The notes under the pieces: model-generated | What the model saw: only the letters and a program-made list of their open reading frames with translations | Told to the model about the DNA's origin: nothing | Database searches by the model: none | Translations under genes and position numbers: made by a program | NCBI RefSeq assembly: GCF_001591965.1 | Contig: NZ_BCVX01000003.1 | Coordinates: 186,001 to 250,000 of the forward strand | Reading direction: 5' to 3' | DNA from: Lysinibacillus odysseyi 34hs-1 = NBRC 100172 | GTDB lineage: Bacteria; Bacillota; Bacilli; Bacillales_A; Planococcaceae | Length of the DNA: 64,000 nt | In this document: piece by piece, positions 1 through 8,819 of the stretch | Numbering within the stretch: the stretch's first letter is position 1 | Layout of the letters: every line of letters begins with the position of its first letter

Positions 1-490
1 CTGTCGTCATTTCCGGCTCATATTTGTCTAAAAGCGTATTGTATGCAGAGCCATTTTTAATACCCCAGTACTGAACGAATTTCTTTTGGTATTCTATGAT
101 TTGTTTTAAATAAGGCAGGAATAACTGGAAGTCCGCTTTTTCCTTTGCCTCTTCCCAAACCGCCTCTGCCTTTGATTGAAGGATCACATATTCCTTATAT
201 TCATCTGCAGGAATTTTTTTCGATTCATCATAGGATTTCTTTACTTCCTCATAAAGGCGTTTCGTAACGAAGTCCATCTCTTCTTTCGAAATTTCCTCCA
301 GTAAACGTCCTAGTTCTTCAGAAGTTTCCAAAGCAAAGACTTCGGCTGATAAAGTACCTACCACTTCTGCCCGCTGAGCAAGTCCTTTCTTCGGGGCACC
401 CGTGCGCATATCCCAATAAATCACAGATAAAGCTTCTTGATAATTTTGAATTTTCTTTACATAATTTATAAATTGTTGTTTTACTGACAT
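1..490 (-). CDS. M32 family carboxypeptidase (Taq-like), N-terminal part
   Basis: Partial gene: the ATG lies at 490 and the frame stays open to the left edge, giving the first 163 residues. The protein begins MSVKQQFINYVKKIQ and has the early M32 pattern with YWDMRTGAPKKG near residue 30, typical of the thermostable metallocarboxypeptidase family (B. subtilis YpwA type, about 500 residues). The HExxH zinc motif would lie beyond the window, so it is not seen. A strong ribosome site (GGGGAAAGGGGG) sits about 8 bases upstream of the ATG. The family removes C-terminal residues from peptides in the cytoplasm. Family assignment rests on the N-terminal third only. Confidence 0.8.
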   Translation of the reverse strand, partial: MSVKQQFINYVKKIQNYQEALSVIYWDMRTGAPKKGLAQRAEVVGTLSAEVFALETSEELGRLLEEISKEEMDFVTKRLYEEVKKSYDESKKIPADEYKEYVILQSKAEAVWEEAKEKADFQLFLPYLKQIIEYQKKFVQYWGIKNGSAYNTLLDKYEPEMTT

Positions 491-597
491 TTAAAAACAA
501 CCCCCTTTCCCCTATTATAATTCGTACTTCGAAATAAGACTACCTGTTAAATAGATGGTCTGCTTTTTATTCTGCTCTTCACCTAATTATTCTGGAA

Positions 598-1449
598 TTA
601 TAGCTTATTAATTTCCTCTATCCACTGCAGAATTCTTCTTGTGCGAGTCAGGTTCACAGGCGGTCTGCCTGTTTGAAAGAAATCTATAATATGCTCAAGA
701 AGCGAGGCATAATACGGCTTTTCCATTTTCCAGAACTGAAGGATAATCGGCTCATCTTTGTAATGGACGACACCGCCAAATTTATCATTCCACTTATATT
801 CCCCACGGAAAATGACTTGCCTTCCATCTTCAAATTGCATTAATAAAATCTCATAATCCCCATACTTTTGTCTTGTGAAGCTCTCTACCTCCGCATTGAA
901 TACTTCATCAATCCACTCCAGTGTATGAATGCCATACCAGTAGTACCCTGGCATTTTATCTTGAAAAGGAAGAGGCCCAAATGCATAGAGCGATTTCACC
1001 TCATTTTTCTCAAAACTTTTCAGTATGTCACTGAATCGAAGGCTGGATGAGGAAAACACAGGTGTGCCGAATGTATCAGCCAGTTCCATCATCCGTTCAA
1101 AGGATGATATGCTGATAGTCATCGGTTTATCAATATAAACAGGTTTTTGAAATGCAGCAATCTTTTCGAACCAATCTAAGTGATTGCTTCCATCGATTGT
1201 TACGATCATCCATGCATCTACTTTTTCATTTAGCTTTTCTATTTCTTCATAACAAGGAATATGGAAAGCTTCTAGTAAGTTTTCAAAATAGTGAGCGCGA
1301 TCTTTGCTGATTTGCATATCCTCTGAACAAGCTTTAATATAACCTACGAAGCTCGCTTCCGGATGATAATAACAATTTGTCACATCGTGCAGCATATGAG
1401 CAAAAATAGCTACATGTGTTGTATCGTTCCCAATTAACCCTATTTTCAT
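598..1449 (-). CDS. Gfo/Idh/MocA-family oxidoreductase
   Basis: A 283-residue NAD(P)-dependent dehydrogenase of the Gfo/Idh/MocA fold. The N-terminus MKIGLIGNDTTH is the Rossmann beta-alpha-beta turn; DKPMT near residue 110 corresponds to the family's conserved EKP lysine motif; GYYWYGIHTLEWID around 180 matches the usual substrate-site histidine region. ATG at 1449 is preferred because AGAGGTG lies 10 bases upstream; a TTG three codons earlier is the alternative. The start is 5 bases after the stop of the regulator gene, so the two are probably co-translated. Last gene of the minus-strand operon that begins with the Nramp-like carrier; substrate unknown, probably a sugar- or cyclitol-like compound. 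Confidence 0.75.
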   Translation of the reverse strand: MKIGLIGNDTTHVAIFAHMLHDVTNCYYHPEASFVGYIKACSEDMQISKDRAHYFENLLEAFHIPCYEEIEKLNEKVDAWMIVTIDGSNHLDWFEKIAAFQKPVYIDKPMTISISSFERMMELADTFGTPVFSSSSLRFSDILKSFEKNEVKSLYAFGPLPFQDKMPGYYWYGIHTLEWIDEVFNAEVESFTRQKYGDYEILLMQFEDGRQVIFRGEYKWNDKFGGVVHYKDEPIILQFWKMEKPYYASLLEHIIDFFQTGRPPVNLTRTRRILQWIEEINKL

Positions 1450-1454
1450 TTTAA

Positions 1455-2720
1455 TCAATCACCTCTAAATTTATAGCATTGACGTGGCCTGCCTCTATCA
1501 TTTACTTTTTCAAGACCACTCCACTCGACTATTCCATTATCAATCCAGCCGGAAATAATTCGATTTGCAGTCCTTTTTGTCACTTTTAATACATTTGCCA
1601 CTTCATCTGAGGTGAAATGGTTCAGCTCATTTTTTGCTACATACATTTTCAACAGCTCTATTTGCTTTATCTTAAACTTCCCCTTCTCGCTTGGCCCGTT
1701 TAACTGATATACAGTTGGTGCTTGAAGCTCGAGAGGACCTATTACATGCCTTTTTTCATTTACTATGAAGGCTGTATTCGCTGCATATTGCTGACACTGG
1801 CGATGGGCCAGGTCGGCATGAAAGACGGCGGACGGAATTGAAATACCAAAACCAATACCAATATGCAGCATATGATTTTTAATGTTCTTTATTTCTTTTA
1901 AAATATTCAATACTTTATAGCCTTCTGTTACTCTTTCAAATTCGCCGCGCTGGACAATAAAATGATATTCTTGATCGGACATTCGAAAAATATGTCCATT
2001 CATTTCCTCAATGTAGCTATACAAATCCCTTTCCAGCTTTTCCTTTCGCAGTAAACGCTGCTTCTGTGTCAAACTTTCATTTATTGGAGATATCGTCGTA
2101 AGTTTTCCAAATACGATTTGGTTTTCACGCTGCCGCCGCTGCGAGGAAGAGAGCATCATTCGTTCAATACAAACGATAATATCTTCCTTCGTTGGCTTCA
2201 GCCATACGACAGGGATACCCACCCTAGCCAGTGCTTCCTCTACTTTTTTCAGCGACGTAATAACACCGAAATTATTTTTTTCTCCTTTCACTTCTAGATG
2301 ACGCTGAATAATTCTATCAAGCTCCATAAAACTATTGAAATATTCAAATGATTCAAACGATATTCCATCAATACTTGACATGGCTGTCTCTATATATTGT
2401 TCGGAGATGCCGTCAATGCTTATAAACCGAATATCCCGATTCCTCGTTAAATGAAATAAAGCCTCATACAGCCCCGCTCCCTTTAACGGAATGTAATAGC
2501 TTTCAATGTGTAGTTTCATTGACTGCTGTACTAATTGATACGTGGCACGGCTGGAATATAAGAGGCAGTCTACCTCTTCTGCCAACTCGCGCGTAAAAGC
2601 AAGTGCATCATAGATCTCGTCTGATAAAAGGTATTGTACCTCTAAATGAGGAAACATGGCAAAACATCTTTTAATTGTTTTTTCAATCCAAAGAGGGCCT
2701 ATGAACCCAACCTTTAGCAT
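1455..2720 (-). CDS. Transcriptional regulator with PrpR-like sensor and C-terminal winged helix
   Basis: A 421-residue regulator. The first ~200 residues (MLKVGFIGPLWIEKTIKRCF...) resemble a PrpR_N-like effector-binding module with alternating strands and helices; the middle looks like a degenerate cyclase/PucR-type domain; the last ~60 residues contain a clear helix-turn-helix and wing (FTSDEVANVLKVTKRTANRI then GRPRQCYKF). The start at 2720 is chosen because GGAGG lies 11 bases upstream; an in-frame ATG at 2738 would put that ribosome site inside the gene. It sits inside the operon it presumably controls. The N-terminal domain assignment is from pattern only; the DNA-binding C-terminus is more secure. 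Confidence 0.65.
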   Translation of the reverse strand: MLKVGFIGPLWIEKTIKRCFAMFPHLEVQYLLSDEIYDALAFTRELAEEVDCLLYSSRATYQLVQQSMKLHIESYYIPLKGAGLYEALFHLTRNRDIRFISIDGISEQYIETAMSSIDGISFESFEYFNSFMELDRIIQRHLEVKGEKNNFGVITSLKKVEEALARVGIPVVWLKPTKEDIIVCIERMMLSSSQRRQRENQIVFGKLTTISPINESLTQKQRLLRKEKLERDLYSYIEEMNGHIFRMSDQEYHFIVQRGEFERVTEGYKVLNILKEIKNIKNHMLHIGIGFGISIPSAVFHADLAHRQCQQYAANTAFIVNEKRHVIGPLELQAPTVYQLNGPSEKGKFKIKQIELLKMYVAKNELNHFTSDEVANVLKVTKRTANRIISGWIDNGIVEWSGLEKVNDRGRPRQCYKFRGD

Positions 2721-2746
2721 ATATCTCACATCCTCCAAAACAAATA

Positions 2747-2776
2747 ATCGAATGGTTTAATGATAAACCATTCGAT
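2747..2776 (-). promoter_or_regulatory. 13-bp perfect inverted repeat between DapA-like and regulator genes
   Basis: Arms ATCGAATGGTTTA (2747-2759) and TAAACCATTCGAT (2764-2776) flank a 4-base loop, ATGA. On the minus strand the hairpin is followed by TTATTTGTTTT and then the ribosome site of the regulator gene. It could be a weak terminator or attenuator that lowers regulator expression relative to the upstream genes, or an operator for the regulator itself. Confidence 0.6.
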
Positions 2777-2785
2777 CAGTATTTG

Positions 2786-3838
2786 TTAAATTGGGAGAGT
2801 TTCTTTTACTAAAAATTGATGGACAAACTTATCATCATGTAAATGTGGATATAAAGCATATACTTCATCAATCAGTTCCGCCTGCCCGTCACTCATTACT
2901 TCCTTTTCACTTATACATATATTTGTTGTAAGCATGCCTTGTCTTTTCAATACTTCGTTAATCCCTGCGATACTTCCTTTAAATTCATTCCCGGCATCGA
3001 AAAAGGCGGCATTAGCATGTGTGATCTGCTGGGCAAGCTTCATCCATTTGACATCGATGGCATTATACTCCCGCTCTCTTTTAATCTCATGGAATAGTTC
3101 AACTGCTTTTGACGTCCAAACAGCCCAATGTCCCAAAAGACCACCCACAACTCGTTTTTGCTTTATTACACCGTCTATCTCCTCTTCAAATACGGTAAAT
3201 AAATCATGGATGATCGAGTCGTCATTTCCTGTATACAACGCTATCTCATCAGCTCTGCTAGATCGCATGATGGCACGTGCAACATCAATCGTTAAATAAC
3301 GGTTAAATGGTGCTGCCTTTATCGCATGGATATGTGGGATTTCACAAAACTGCTCCCAGTATGCTTTACTGAAAATTCTCCCTCCTACAGCTGGCTGCAA
3401 GTAAAAACCGATTACAGGGATAATGGAAGCAACTTCCCTGGCACGCTCAAGCAATTGCGACTCGTCGACATGTGATAACCCATTATTGCTCAAAAGGACA
3501 AGATGATAACCTAATTCCTTCGCAAGCTGTGCTTCTTTTTTTGCCTGCGCTACATCTCCGCTCACACCTGCCACTTTTATAAAATCTTCTTTAGCATGTT
3601 TTTCTATTTCTTCATGAGCCAGCCTTAGCACTTTTTCATACAATGAAAAATCATCATGTATTTCAAATTGTGTTGTATGCACCCCTACTGCTATCCCGTC
3701 TGCTCCTGAGGCAATATAATACCTCGTTAGCCTTCGCTGGGAAGCTTCGTCCAAACTTTTATCTTGCAATAATGCAAGCGGATGTGCCGGAATGAAGGAG
3801 CCGGTTAAAAGTTTCTCTTTAATGGCTGTATCTAACAT
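2786..3838 (-). CDS. DapA/NanA-family class I aldolase-like protein
   Basis: A 350-residue TIM-barrel lyase of the dihydrodipicolinate synthase / N-acetylneuraminate lyase superfamily, longer than DapA itself (about 290). The Schiff-base lysine is expected in HIHAIKAAPFNRY; IPVIGFYLQPAVGG upstream corresponds to the strand that carries the catalytic tyrosine in the family. The family condenses or cleaves pyruvate with an aldehyde; the neighbours (epimerase-like, oxidoreductase, carrier) suggest a catabolic retro-aldol step on a sugar acid or similar, not lysine synthesis. The ATG overlaps the upstream stop in TAATG, a sign of translational coupling. Confidence 0.75.
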   Translation of the reverse strand: MLDTAIKEKLLTGSFIPAHPLALLQDKSLDEASQRRLTRYYIASGADGIAVGVHTTQFEIHDDFSLYEKVLRLAHEEIEKHAKEDFIKVAGVSGDVAQAKKEAQLAKELGYHLVLLSNNGLSHVDESQLLERAREVASIIPVIGFYLQPAVGGRIFSKAYWEQFCEIPHIHAIKAAPFNRYLTIDVARAIMRSSRADEIALYTGNDDSIIHDLFTVFEEEIDGVIKQKRVVGGLLGHWAVWTSKAVELFHEIKREREYNAIDVKWMKLAQQITHANAAFFDAGNEFKGSIAGINEVLKRQGMLTTNICISEKEVMSDGQAELIDEVYALYPHLHDDKFVHQFLVKETLPI

Positions 3839-4857
3839 TAGAACTGCCCCTTTCGCTCTTGGAAATGTGTTGGTTTATTTAGCAGCTCTCCCTCGTTTTC
3901 AATCCAGTGGGCAATCAGCTCTATCATTTCCCGCACGGAAACAGAAGGGTAACCAAATGCCTGGTGTGCTTTGGATGAATTGCTGAGCAGGGCTGTATCT
4001 GCTTCTTCTCCGATAATTTTTACTTCCTTTCCAAAGCGCTTCCCGAATTCCTTGGCGAGCCAACGAACAGACAGCGTTTCCGGGCCTGTTGCGTTAAAGA
4101 TTACAGGAGGCGACGCGGCATGCAGCAATGCACGAATTGCATACTCATTAGCACTGCCCTGCCATATAACATTCGCGTGCCCCATCGTCACATCCACAGG
4201 TTCTTCTGTATAAACGGAACGAGCGATTTCAACTAGCACCCCATACCGTAAATCAATTGCATAATTCAAACGGAAAAGTACCATTTTCGTCTGGTGTAAA
4301 TGCGAAAAATAAGTAAATATACGCTCCCTCCCGAGGGAAGACTGCCCATACTCCCCTACAGGATTAGGTAAAACCGATTCGTCACAGCCCCCCATCTTTA
4401 CTTCCGTCAACGGGTAAACATTCCCAGTAGAAAAAACAACAATCCGGGAATCCTTATAATGTTCGGCTACTCGTCCGGGCAGATAGCTGTTCATTGCCCA
4501 TGTAAAATGCTCATTACCCTGTGTCCCGAATTTGTTTCCTGCCATATAAATGACATTTGGTACAACCGGCAGCTTCTTCATTTCTTCCTCATTCAATAAA
4601 TCACACGCAATCGTTTCAATTCCCTTTTTATTTAGCTGCTGCTCTAATGTGCCGTCTGAAAATCTTGATACGCCTATTACCTTTTGCTTTGTACCTGCAG
4701 CATCAATTGCATTTTTTAATAAATAGGCAAGCGTGGGCCCCATCTTTCCCCCAATTCCTAGAATCATGAAATCCCCTTCCAATTTCTTCATGTCAGCTAT
4801 TAATGCCTCGGAAGGAACCGACATATATTGTTCGATCTGTTCTACTGTATCAATCAT
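3838..4857 (-). CDS. NAD-dependent epimerase/dehydratase-family protein
   Basis: A 339-residue extended-SDR-like protein. The nucleotide motif is FMILGIGGKMGPTLA near residue 30, followed by VVFSTGNVYP and a YGQSSLGRE segment that matches the Tyr-xxx-(Lys) active-site region, though Lys is replaced (YGQSS). ATG at 4857 is used because AAAGGAG precedes it by about 7 bases; a longer frame to 4929 has no such site and runs into the upstream gene. It starts 19 bases after the Nramp-like gene and its stop overlaps the next start (TAATG). The missing active-site lysine means it may not act as a classic epimerase. Confidence 0.7.
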   Translation of the reverse strand: MIDTVEQIEQYMSVPSEALIADMKKLEGDFMILGIGGKMGPTLAYLLKNAIDAAGTKQKVIGVSRFSDGTLEQQLNKKGIETIACDLLNEEEMKKLPVVPNVIYMAGNKFGTQGNEHFTWAMNSYLPGRVAEHYKDSRIVVFSTGNVYPLTEVKMGGCDESVLPNPVGEYGQSSLGRERIFTYFSHLHQTKMVLFRLNYAIDLRYGVLVEIARSVYTEEPVDVTMGHANVIWQGSANEYAIRALLHAASPPVIFNATGPETLSVRWLAKEFGKRFGKEVKIIGEEADTALLSNSSKAHQAFGYPSVSVREMIELIAHWIENEGELLNKPTHFQERKGQF

Positions 4858-4876
4858 TTTAGTGTCTCCTTTTTTA

Positions 4877-6124
4877 TTAAGATAAGAAAATTGTTTTAAA
4901 GTTATTGATTGCCAGGTAAAGCAGCACAATGAGCCCTATAATGCCTAGTGCATTGCTGAATATCCCATTTTTTAAATCGCCCATAACTTCCCTGGTATTT
5001 GCAATAACTAGAATAGCTACCGCAATGAACGGCACGACAAAAATTGTAATACCTTGTGCAAATGTAATAAGATTCACCGGGTTTCCATTGAAAATCAATG
5101 CAACAGCCGAACCGAAAACCATAACAGCAATTATCGCTATTTTCACTTTCATAGACGATAATTTATGTCCTAATCCCATACCATCGGCAAGAAGTCCTCC
5201 TCCGATTGTTGCATTGCCGACTAAGGAAGAATAGGAAGCGCCGAATAGACCAAGTACAAATACAAATACCGCAAAGCCGCCAAATGAAGGCCGCAGTATT
5301 TCAGCCATTTCAACGGCATTGTTGACGACAATTCCTTCCGCCTTTAATACAGTCGCAGCTGTTATCATGATCAAAAAGGAAATGAAGCCTAACAAAAAAA
5401 TGCCGAACAGCGATTCCATCATGCTCGTTTTCGCTTCCTCCCTCACTACGCCCTTTTCCCGTACTAAATAGGATTGATAAAGTGCTCCTACAATCGAAAA
5501 CGAAGTAGCGAACAACGCAACAACAAGCCCCATGCTGCCGTCAGGAAATTGAGGAATAAAACCGGAAAAAATATTGGTTACGGAAGGTTTGATCACGATT
5601 ACCGTAATAAGGAATGCCAGCAGCATGATCATAACGAGTACAAGCATTAATTTTTCTAGCACATGATAAAATTGGGAAGAGAACAATAAAGCGATTGCTA
5701 ATAAAGTTCCTACTACAATCCATACTTTCGCATCCAACCCTGTTACTGCTTCAATCGCAATCCCTGTACCTATCGCATTTCCTGCCTGAAAAGATGCGCA
5801 GACGAGAAACGCCCCTATCCCGATGAAGACACCTGCAGGTTTTCCCCACTTTTGATTGACCAGGCTGATGAAGGATTCTTTTCCTGCTATCCCGATACGG
5901 GCACTCATCTCTGTATAGCATGCCATTAAAATAACTGCTGCCACTAATGTCCATACAAGCTGTGCCCCATAAATCGCTCCAATTTTGGAGGACAGCGTAA
6001 TCGAACCGGGTCCAAGTACTAAAGCGGATGTAATTAGACCGGGACCTAGTATTTTTAGAAATTTTGATAACCCGCTCTTTTTACCGGCTGTCATCTCTGT
6101 CGGAACTTCACCTTTTGTAACCAT
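4877..6124 (-). CDS. Nramp-like transporter without the DPGN metal motif
   Basis: A 415-residue membrane protein with about 11 hydrophobic segments and the Nramp/APC-fold pattern. In the first segment the family's metal-binding DPGN is replaced by GPGS (residues 38-41); in the sixth-segment position the usual MPH is also absent (FSIVGALYQSYLV). Canonical Mn/Fe transport therefore seems unlikely. It is the first gene of an operon with an aldolase, an epimerase-like protein, a regulator and a dehydrogenase, so it probably imports the organic substrate of that pathway or a non-standard ion. Nramp homology is fairly clear; the substrate is inference. Confidence 0.75.
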   Translation of the reverse strand: MVTKGEVPTEMTAGKKSGLSKFLKILGPGLITSALVLGPGSITLSSKIGAIYGAQLVWTLVAAVILMACYTEMSARIGIAGKESFISLVNQKWGKPAGVFIGIGAFLVCASFQAGNAIGTGIAIEAVTGLDAKVWIVVGTLLAIALLFSSQFYHVLEKLMLVLVMIMLLAFLITVIVIKPSVTNIFSGFIPQFPDGSMGLVVALFATSFSIVGALYQSYLVREKGVVREEAKTSMMESLFGIFLLGFISFLIMITAATVLKAEGIVVNNAVEMAEILRPSFGGFAVFVFVLGLFGASYSSLVGNATIGGGLLADGMGLGHKLSSMKVKIAIIAVMVFGSAVALIFNGNPVNLITFAQGITIFVVPFIAVAILVIANTREVMGDLKNGIFSNALGIIGLIVLLYLAINNFKTIFLS

Positions 6125-6655
6125 CTCTTTTACCCCCTTCTATTGTTCTGAATTTTCTTTCTTTAATATTATTAAAAAGCCCATGTTTTTAACATGACCT
6201 AAAATGGTCTTTAATTGCCTTAGATAACAAGCCGATTGTTTGTATGCTCCACGACGGTCCTTATTCATATTGAAAAAAGATAAAGTAAAGGGACATTCTC
6301 CTCCGGGGGTTCTTTTGGTTCATTAAGTTTCTTTCACCTTCTCCTCAACTGCTGTAGAGTTTTTTTATATAACGAATTATTGGTGAAAGCCCGTATCTAT
6401 AGCGCGAAATAATTGCTTTTATATTTACTATTGGCGGGAAATATAGTTATTTACGAGTGATTCAGGAAGTCTCATGATTTTATAAGAAGCAAGTATGGCA
6501 GGAGAATGATCATGATTATAAATTGAAGATAAAGAGGGCTTTATGCAGGTTAACAATTACATAGAGGTTGCTTTTTCGGAGGTAATTAACGGAGTTGTTC
6601 TTTTATAAATTAATAAATCATAATGTATATAAAAATTATGTAAAGGAGACATCGC
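6125..6655. other. Divergent promoter region, no gene seen
   Basis: About 530 bases between the minus-strand Nramp-like operon and the plus-strand 6656 gene. I see no credible coding frame. Two small dyads lie just upstream of the Nramp-like gene: CATGTT-TTT-AACATG at 6182-6196 and GACC-TAAAAT-GGTC just beyond it; these are candidate operator positions. AATGGTCTTTAAT there resembles AATGGTTTAAT of the hairpin at 2747, which may be chance. Confidence 0.4.
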
Positions 6656-7315
6656 GTGTTAAAGAAAACATCCTTTAAATTGATTCTCCCTTTTCTTGCT
6701 GCAACAATCATTTTATCGCCCCTGCTCATTCATTCTTCAGCAGAAACTATTGAAACTTCGCTGTCCTCAACAATAAAATCCAATACAGAACTACAATATT
6801 ACATCGACAAATATAAACCGTTAGTTATGAATATTACTGATGAATTACGAAATAATGGTTATTCTGTGGTGGTCGATTATTCGCTTTCATCCGATGAGAA
6901 AATCGAATTATTAATCAAAACCAGTGAAAAAAATACTAAAAAAACACTCGAAGCAATCTCGCAGATAATTGAGAATACGATAAATGAAAACAAATTTACT
7001 CCCTCATCATTTAGTATGACTATAACAAATTACTATGAGCCAGCCGAGAACACAAATACTTCATCTATAAGATTAAGTTACAACGACTTAATTGGATATA
7101 TCGGGGAAGAGTTATTTGCTAAATATGATGTAGCCTTAAGTTTACATTATGAAGTTTCAAGTAAAAAAACAAAACTCGCTTTAAGTTTACCAGTCAATTT
7201 TTATATTAATAATGAAGAAATACAAGATGTAATGCTTGATCTAATCAAACAACATAAATTCAGCCCCCATATCTTCCAAATTGAGATTACGCATAATATA
7301 AATATAATGCACTAA
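6656..7315 (+). CDS. Secreted hypothetical protein with duplicated ~71-residue domain
   Basis: A 219-residue protein starting at GTG, with AAAGGAG 7 bases upstream. Residues 1-29 form a signal peptide (MLKKTSFK, hydrophobic core, SSAE cleavage region) without a lipobox. The mature part is two similar halves, about 55-125 and 144-214: each has an L--I-EEL helix, a V--DY--SS strand, a second helix ending NKF-P or HKF-P, and a final strand SMTITN or QIEITHN. This points to tandem duplication of a small alpha/beta domain. I do not recognise a family. It stands alone, facing away from its neighbours. Confidence 0.6.
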   Translation: MLKKTSFKLILPFLAATIILSPLLIHSSAETIETSLSSTIKSNTELQYYIDKYKPLVMNITDELRNNGYSVVVDYSLSSDEKIELLIKTSEKNTKKTLEAISQIIENTINENKFTPSSFSMTITNYYEPAENTNTSSIRLSYNDLIGYIGEELFAKYDVALSLHYEVSSKKTKLALSLPVNFYINNEEIQDVMLDLIKQHKFSPHIFQIEITHNINIMH

Positions 7316-7388
7316 AATCAACCTTTCGGATAAATCTCTATTCATTCCAGCGTAATCATCTATCTGAAAAAAGGAATGCAAACATTCG

Positions 7389-7685
7389 CTATGACAATAA
7401 CCTCCCTACCATCAAAATAAACTGCATAACAGAAAGGGGCAAGATGATAAGTGATATCACGATAGTCATCATAGGCCGCTCTCCATTTGCAGCGCCAAAG
7501 AAGTCAACTATCCCTTGAAAGAAGGCGAAAATGGGCAGCTACAAATTAATCATTCACGGATGAAGGGAAAAAGCCGGCTCTGTCTTTTCCTGCACGAAAG
7601 CAAAGACTAGACAGACTCCCACACAGCAAATAGCTAGAAAAAATGCCCTGGTATTCACTCTTTGTTGCCAAATAGCCACCTACAT
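7389..7685 (-). pseudogene. Dead copy of the small membrane protein gene at 11853-12152
   Basis: Translating the minus strand from 7685 gives a protein that aligns along its length with the intact 99-residue protein at 11853-12152 (shared pieces: RVNT-AFFLAICC, FSLHP, MINL, FAFF-G, ANGERP, ending VGRLLS). The frame is kept, but it holds three in-frame stops: TAG right after the start, TGA after FSLHP and TAG after MINL. Length differs by a single codon and similarity continues about 30 bases into the upstream leader. This is a decayed duplicate, on the same strand as the intact copy. Confidence 0.85.
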
Positions 7686-8022
7686 ATCGTTCATCTTCTA
7701 ATAATCGAATTATCTTTAAGCTGCTGGTTTGGAATAAGCCTATATCATTTTCTTTCTTTAATCTTCTATAAATACGTCCTTTTGTTGAAAAACTTGGAAG
7801 TAAAGAAGACCTCTTCCTTTCAGCTCGTTAACATCCAAATTTTTTAATAATCAACAAACTTAATACTAATTAATCAAAAGAGCTTGCATTTTCCGGATGG
7901 TCATCATATAATGAAATCAGTCATCATTAATAAACAAAATGATTATTATTGATTGTAAAAAAAATAAAAAAAGAAAAAGATGAACTGATAGAGAGAACTG
8001 CACAAGTAAGGAGTTTTACAAT
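7686..8022. other. AT-rich intergenic region before the NAD salvage genes
   Basis: No convincing gene. The last 100 bases are very AT-rich and must hold the promoter of the nrtR-like gene; TTATTATTGATTGT near 7955 partly resembles the palindrome at 8820. The ribosome site AAGGAG precedes the ATG at 8023. Confidence 0.4.
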
Positions 8023-8799
8023 ATGTCTAACGAAAAAGCATTACAACAATATGATGTAAAAAAATACCGTACACCAGATGGCTACACAAGTGATATCGCT
8101 GTGTTCACCATTACGTCTGAACAAAAAGAAGTGTTCAAACCTGCAGAGATGGAGCTAAAGCTGATGCTTATCCAACGGAGCGCTTTAGATTCAGAAGGAA
8201 GGCCTAATATAGAAGCTTCTAAATGGGCATTGCCGGGAGGTTTTGTGGAAGAAACGGAATCCGCCTTTGAATCTGCACAACGAGAATTAATGGAGGAAAC
8301 CGGTGTTACAGGTATCCACTTGAAGCATTTCGGTGTATATGATAAGCCAGGGCGTGATCCTAGAGGATGGATTATCACCAATGCTCATTATGCCATTGTC
8401 CCTGAAACCAAGTTGGTTCATCGTCAAGCAAATGATGATGCCGATAAAGTAGAGCTATTCACTGTAGAAGAAGTATTAAATTTAGATTTAGCGTTCGATC
8501 ACCGGGAAATTATCAAAGATGCAATTAAAGCTATCACAAATGACTTATTGCAAACAACGGTGGCTCGCAACTTCCTCCCTGATCACTTTACTTATTCGGA
8601 ATTACAGGCTGTCTTAATGACCGTTACAGATGACCCTGCTATCCATTTGAAACAGTCTTTCCAGAGAAAAATAAAGATGCTGCCGTTTATTGAAGAAGTA
8701 CCTGGCGAAACGACAAACCGAACTTCTAAAAAACCGGCTAAGCTTTATCGGTTTAACGATGTGGAAGTTGGAAGTTCTATCTATACACGGGCTTACTAA
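8023..8799 (+). CDS. nrtR: NrtR-like Nudix regulator of NAD metabolism
   Basis: A 258-residue protein with a Nudix domain (about 20-165) followed by a winged-helix domain (about 175-250, FLPDHFTYSELQAVL... KLYRF), the architecture of NrtR regulators, which bind ADP-ribose and repress NAD salvage genes. The Nudix box is complete, G73-x5-E-x7-RELMEETGV, so ADP-ribose hydrolysis may be retained. It is the first of four plus-strand genes for NAD salvage, which fits the role. Gene name by architecture and context; a plain ADP-ribose pyrophosphatase is the alternative. Confidence 0.8.
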   Translation: MSNEKALQQYDVKKYRTPDGYTSDIAVFTITSEQKEVFKPAEMELKLMLIQRSALDSEGRPNIEASKWALPGGFVEETESAFESAQRELMEETGVTGIHLKHFGVYDKPGRDPRGWIITNAHYAIVPETKLVHRQANDDADKVELFTVEEVLNLDLAFDHREIIKDAIKAITNDLLQTTVARNFLPDHFTYSELQAVLMTVTDDPAIHLKQSFQRKIKMLPFIEEVPGETTNRTSKKPAKLYRFNDVEVGSSIYTRAY

Positions 8800-8819
8800 T
8801 TTTTTTAGAGTTATTAATC

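Noticed and set aside
318-500. Minus-strand 60-codon frame at the left edge
   Set aside because: It is out of frame with the M32 carboxypeptidase frame, which continues across the whole segment with family-like residues and a better ribosome site.
7662-7847. Plus-strand 61-codon frame near the pseudogene
   Set aside because: Low-complexity hydrophobic translation of AT-rich DNA, no ribosome site, overlaps the decayed gene on the other strand.
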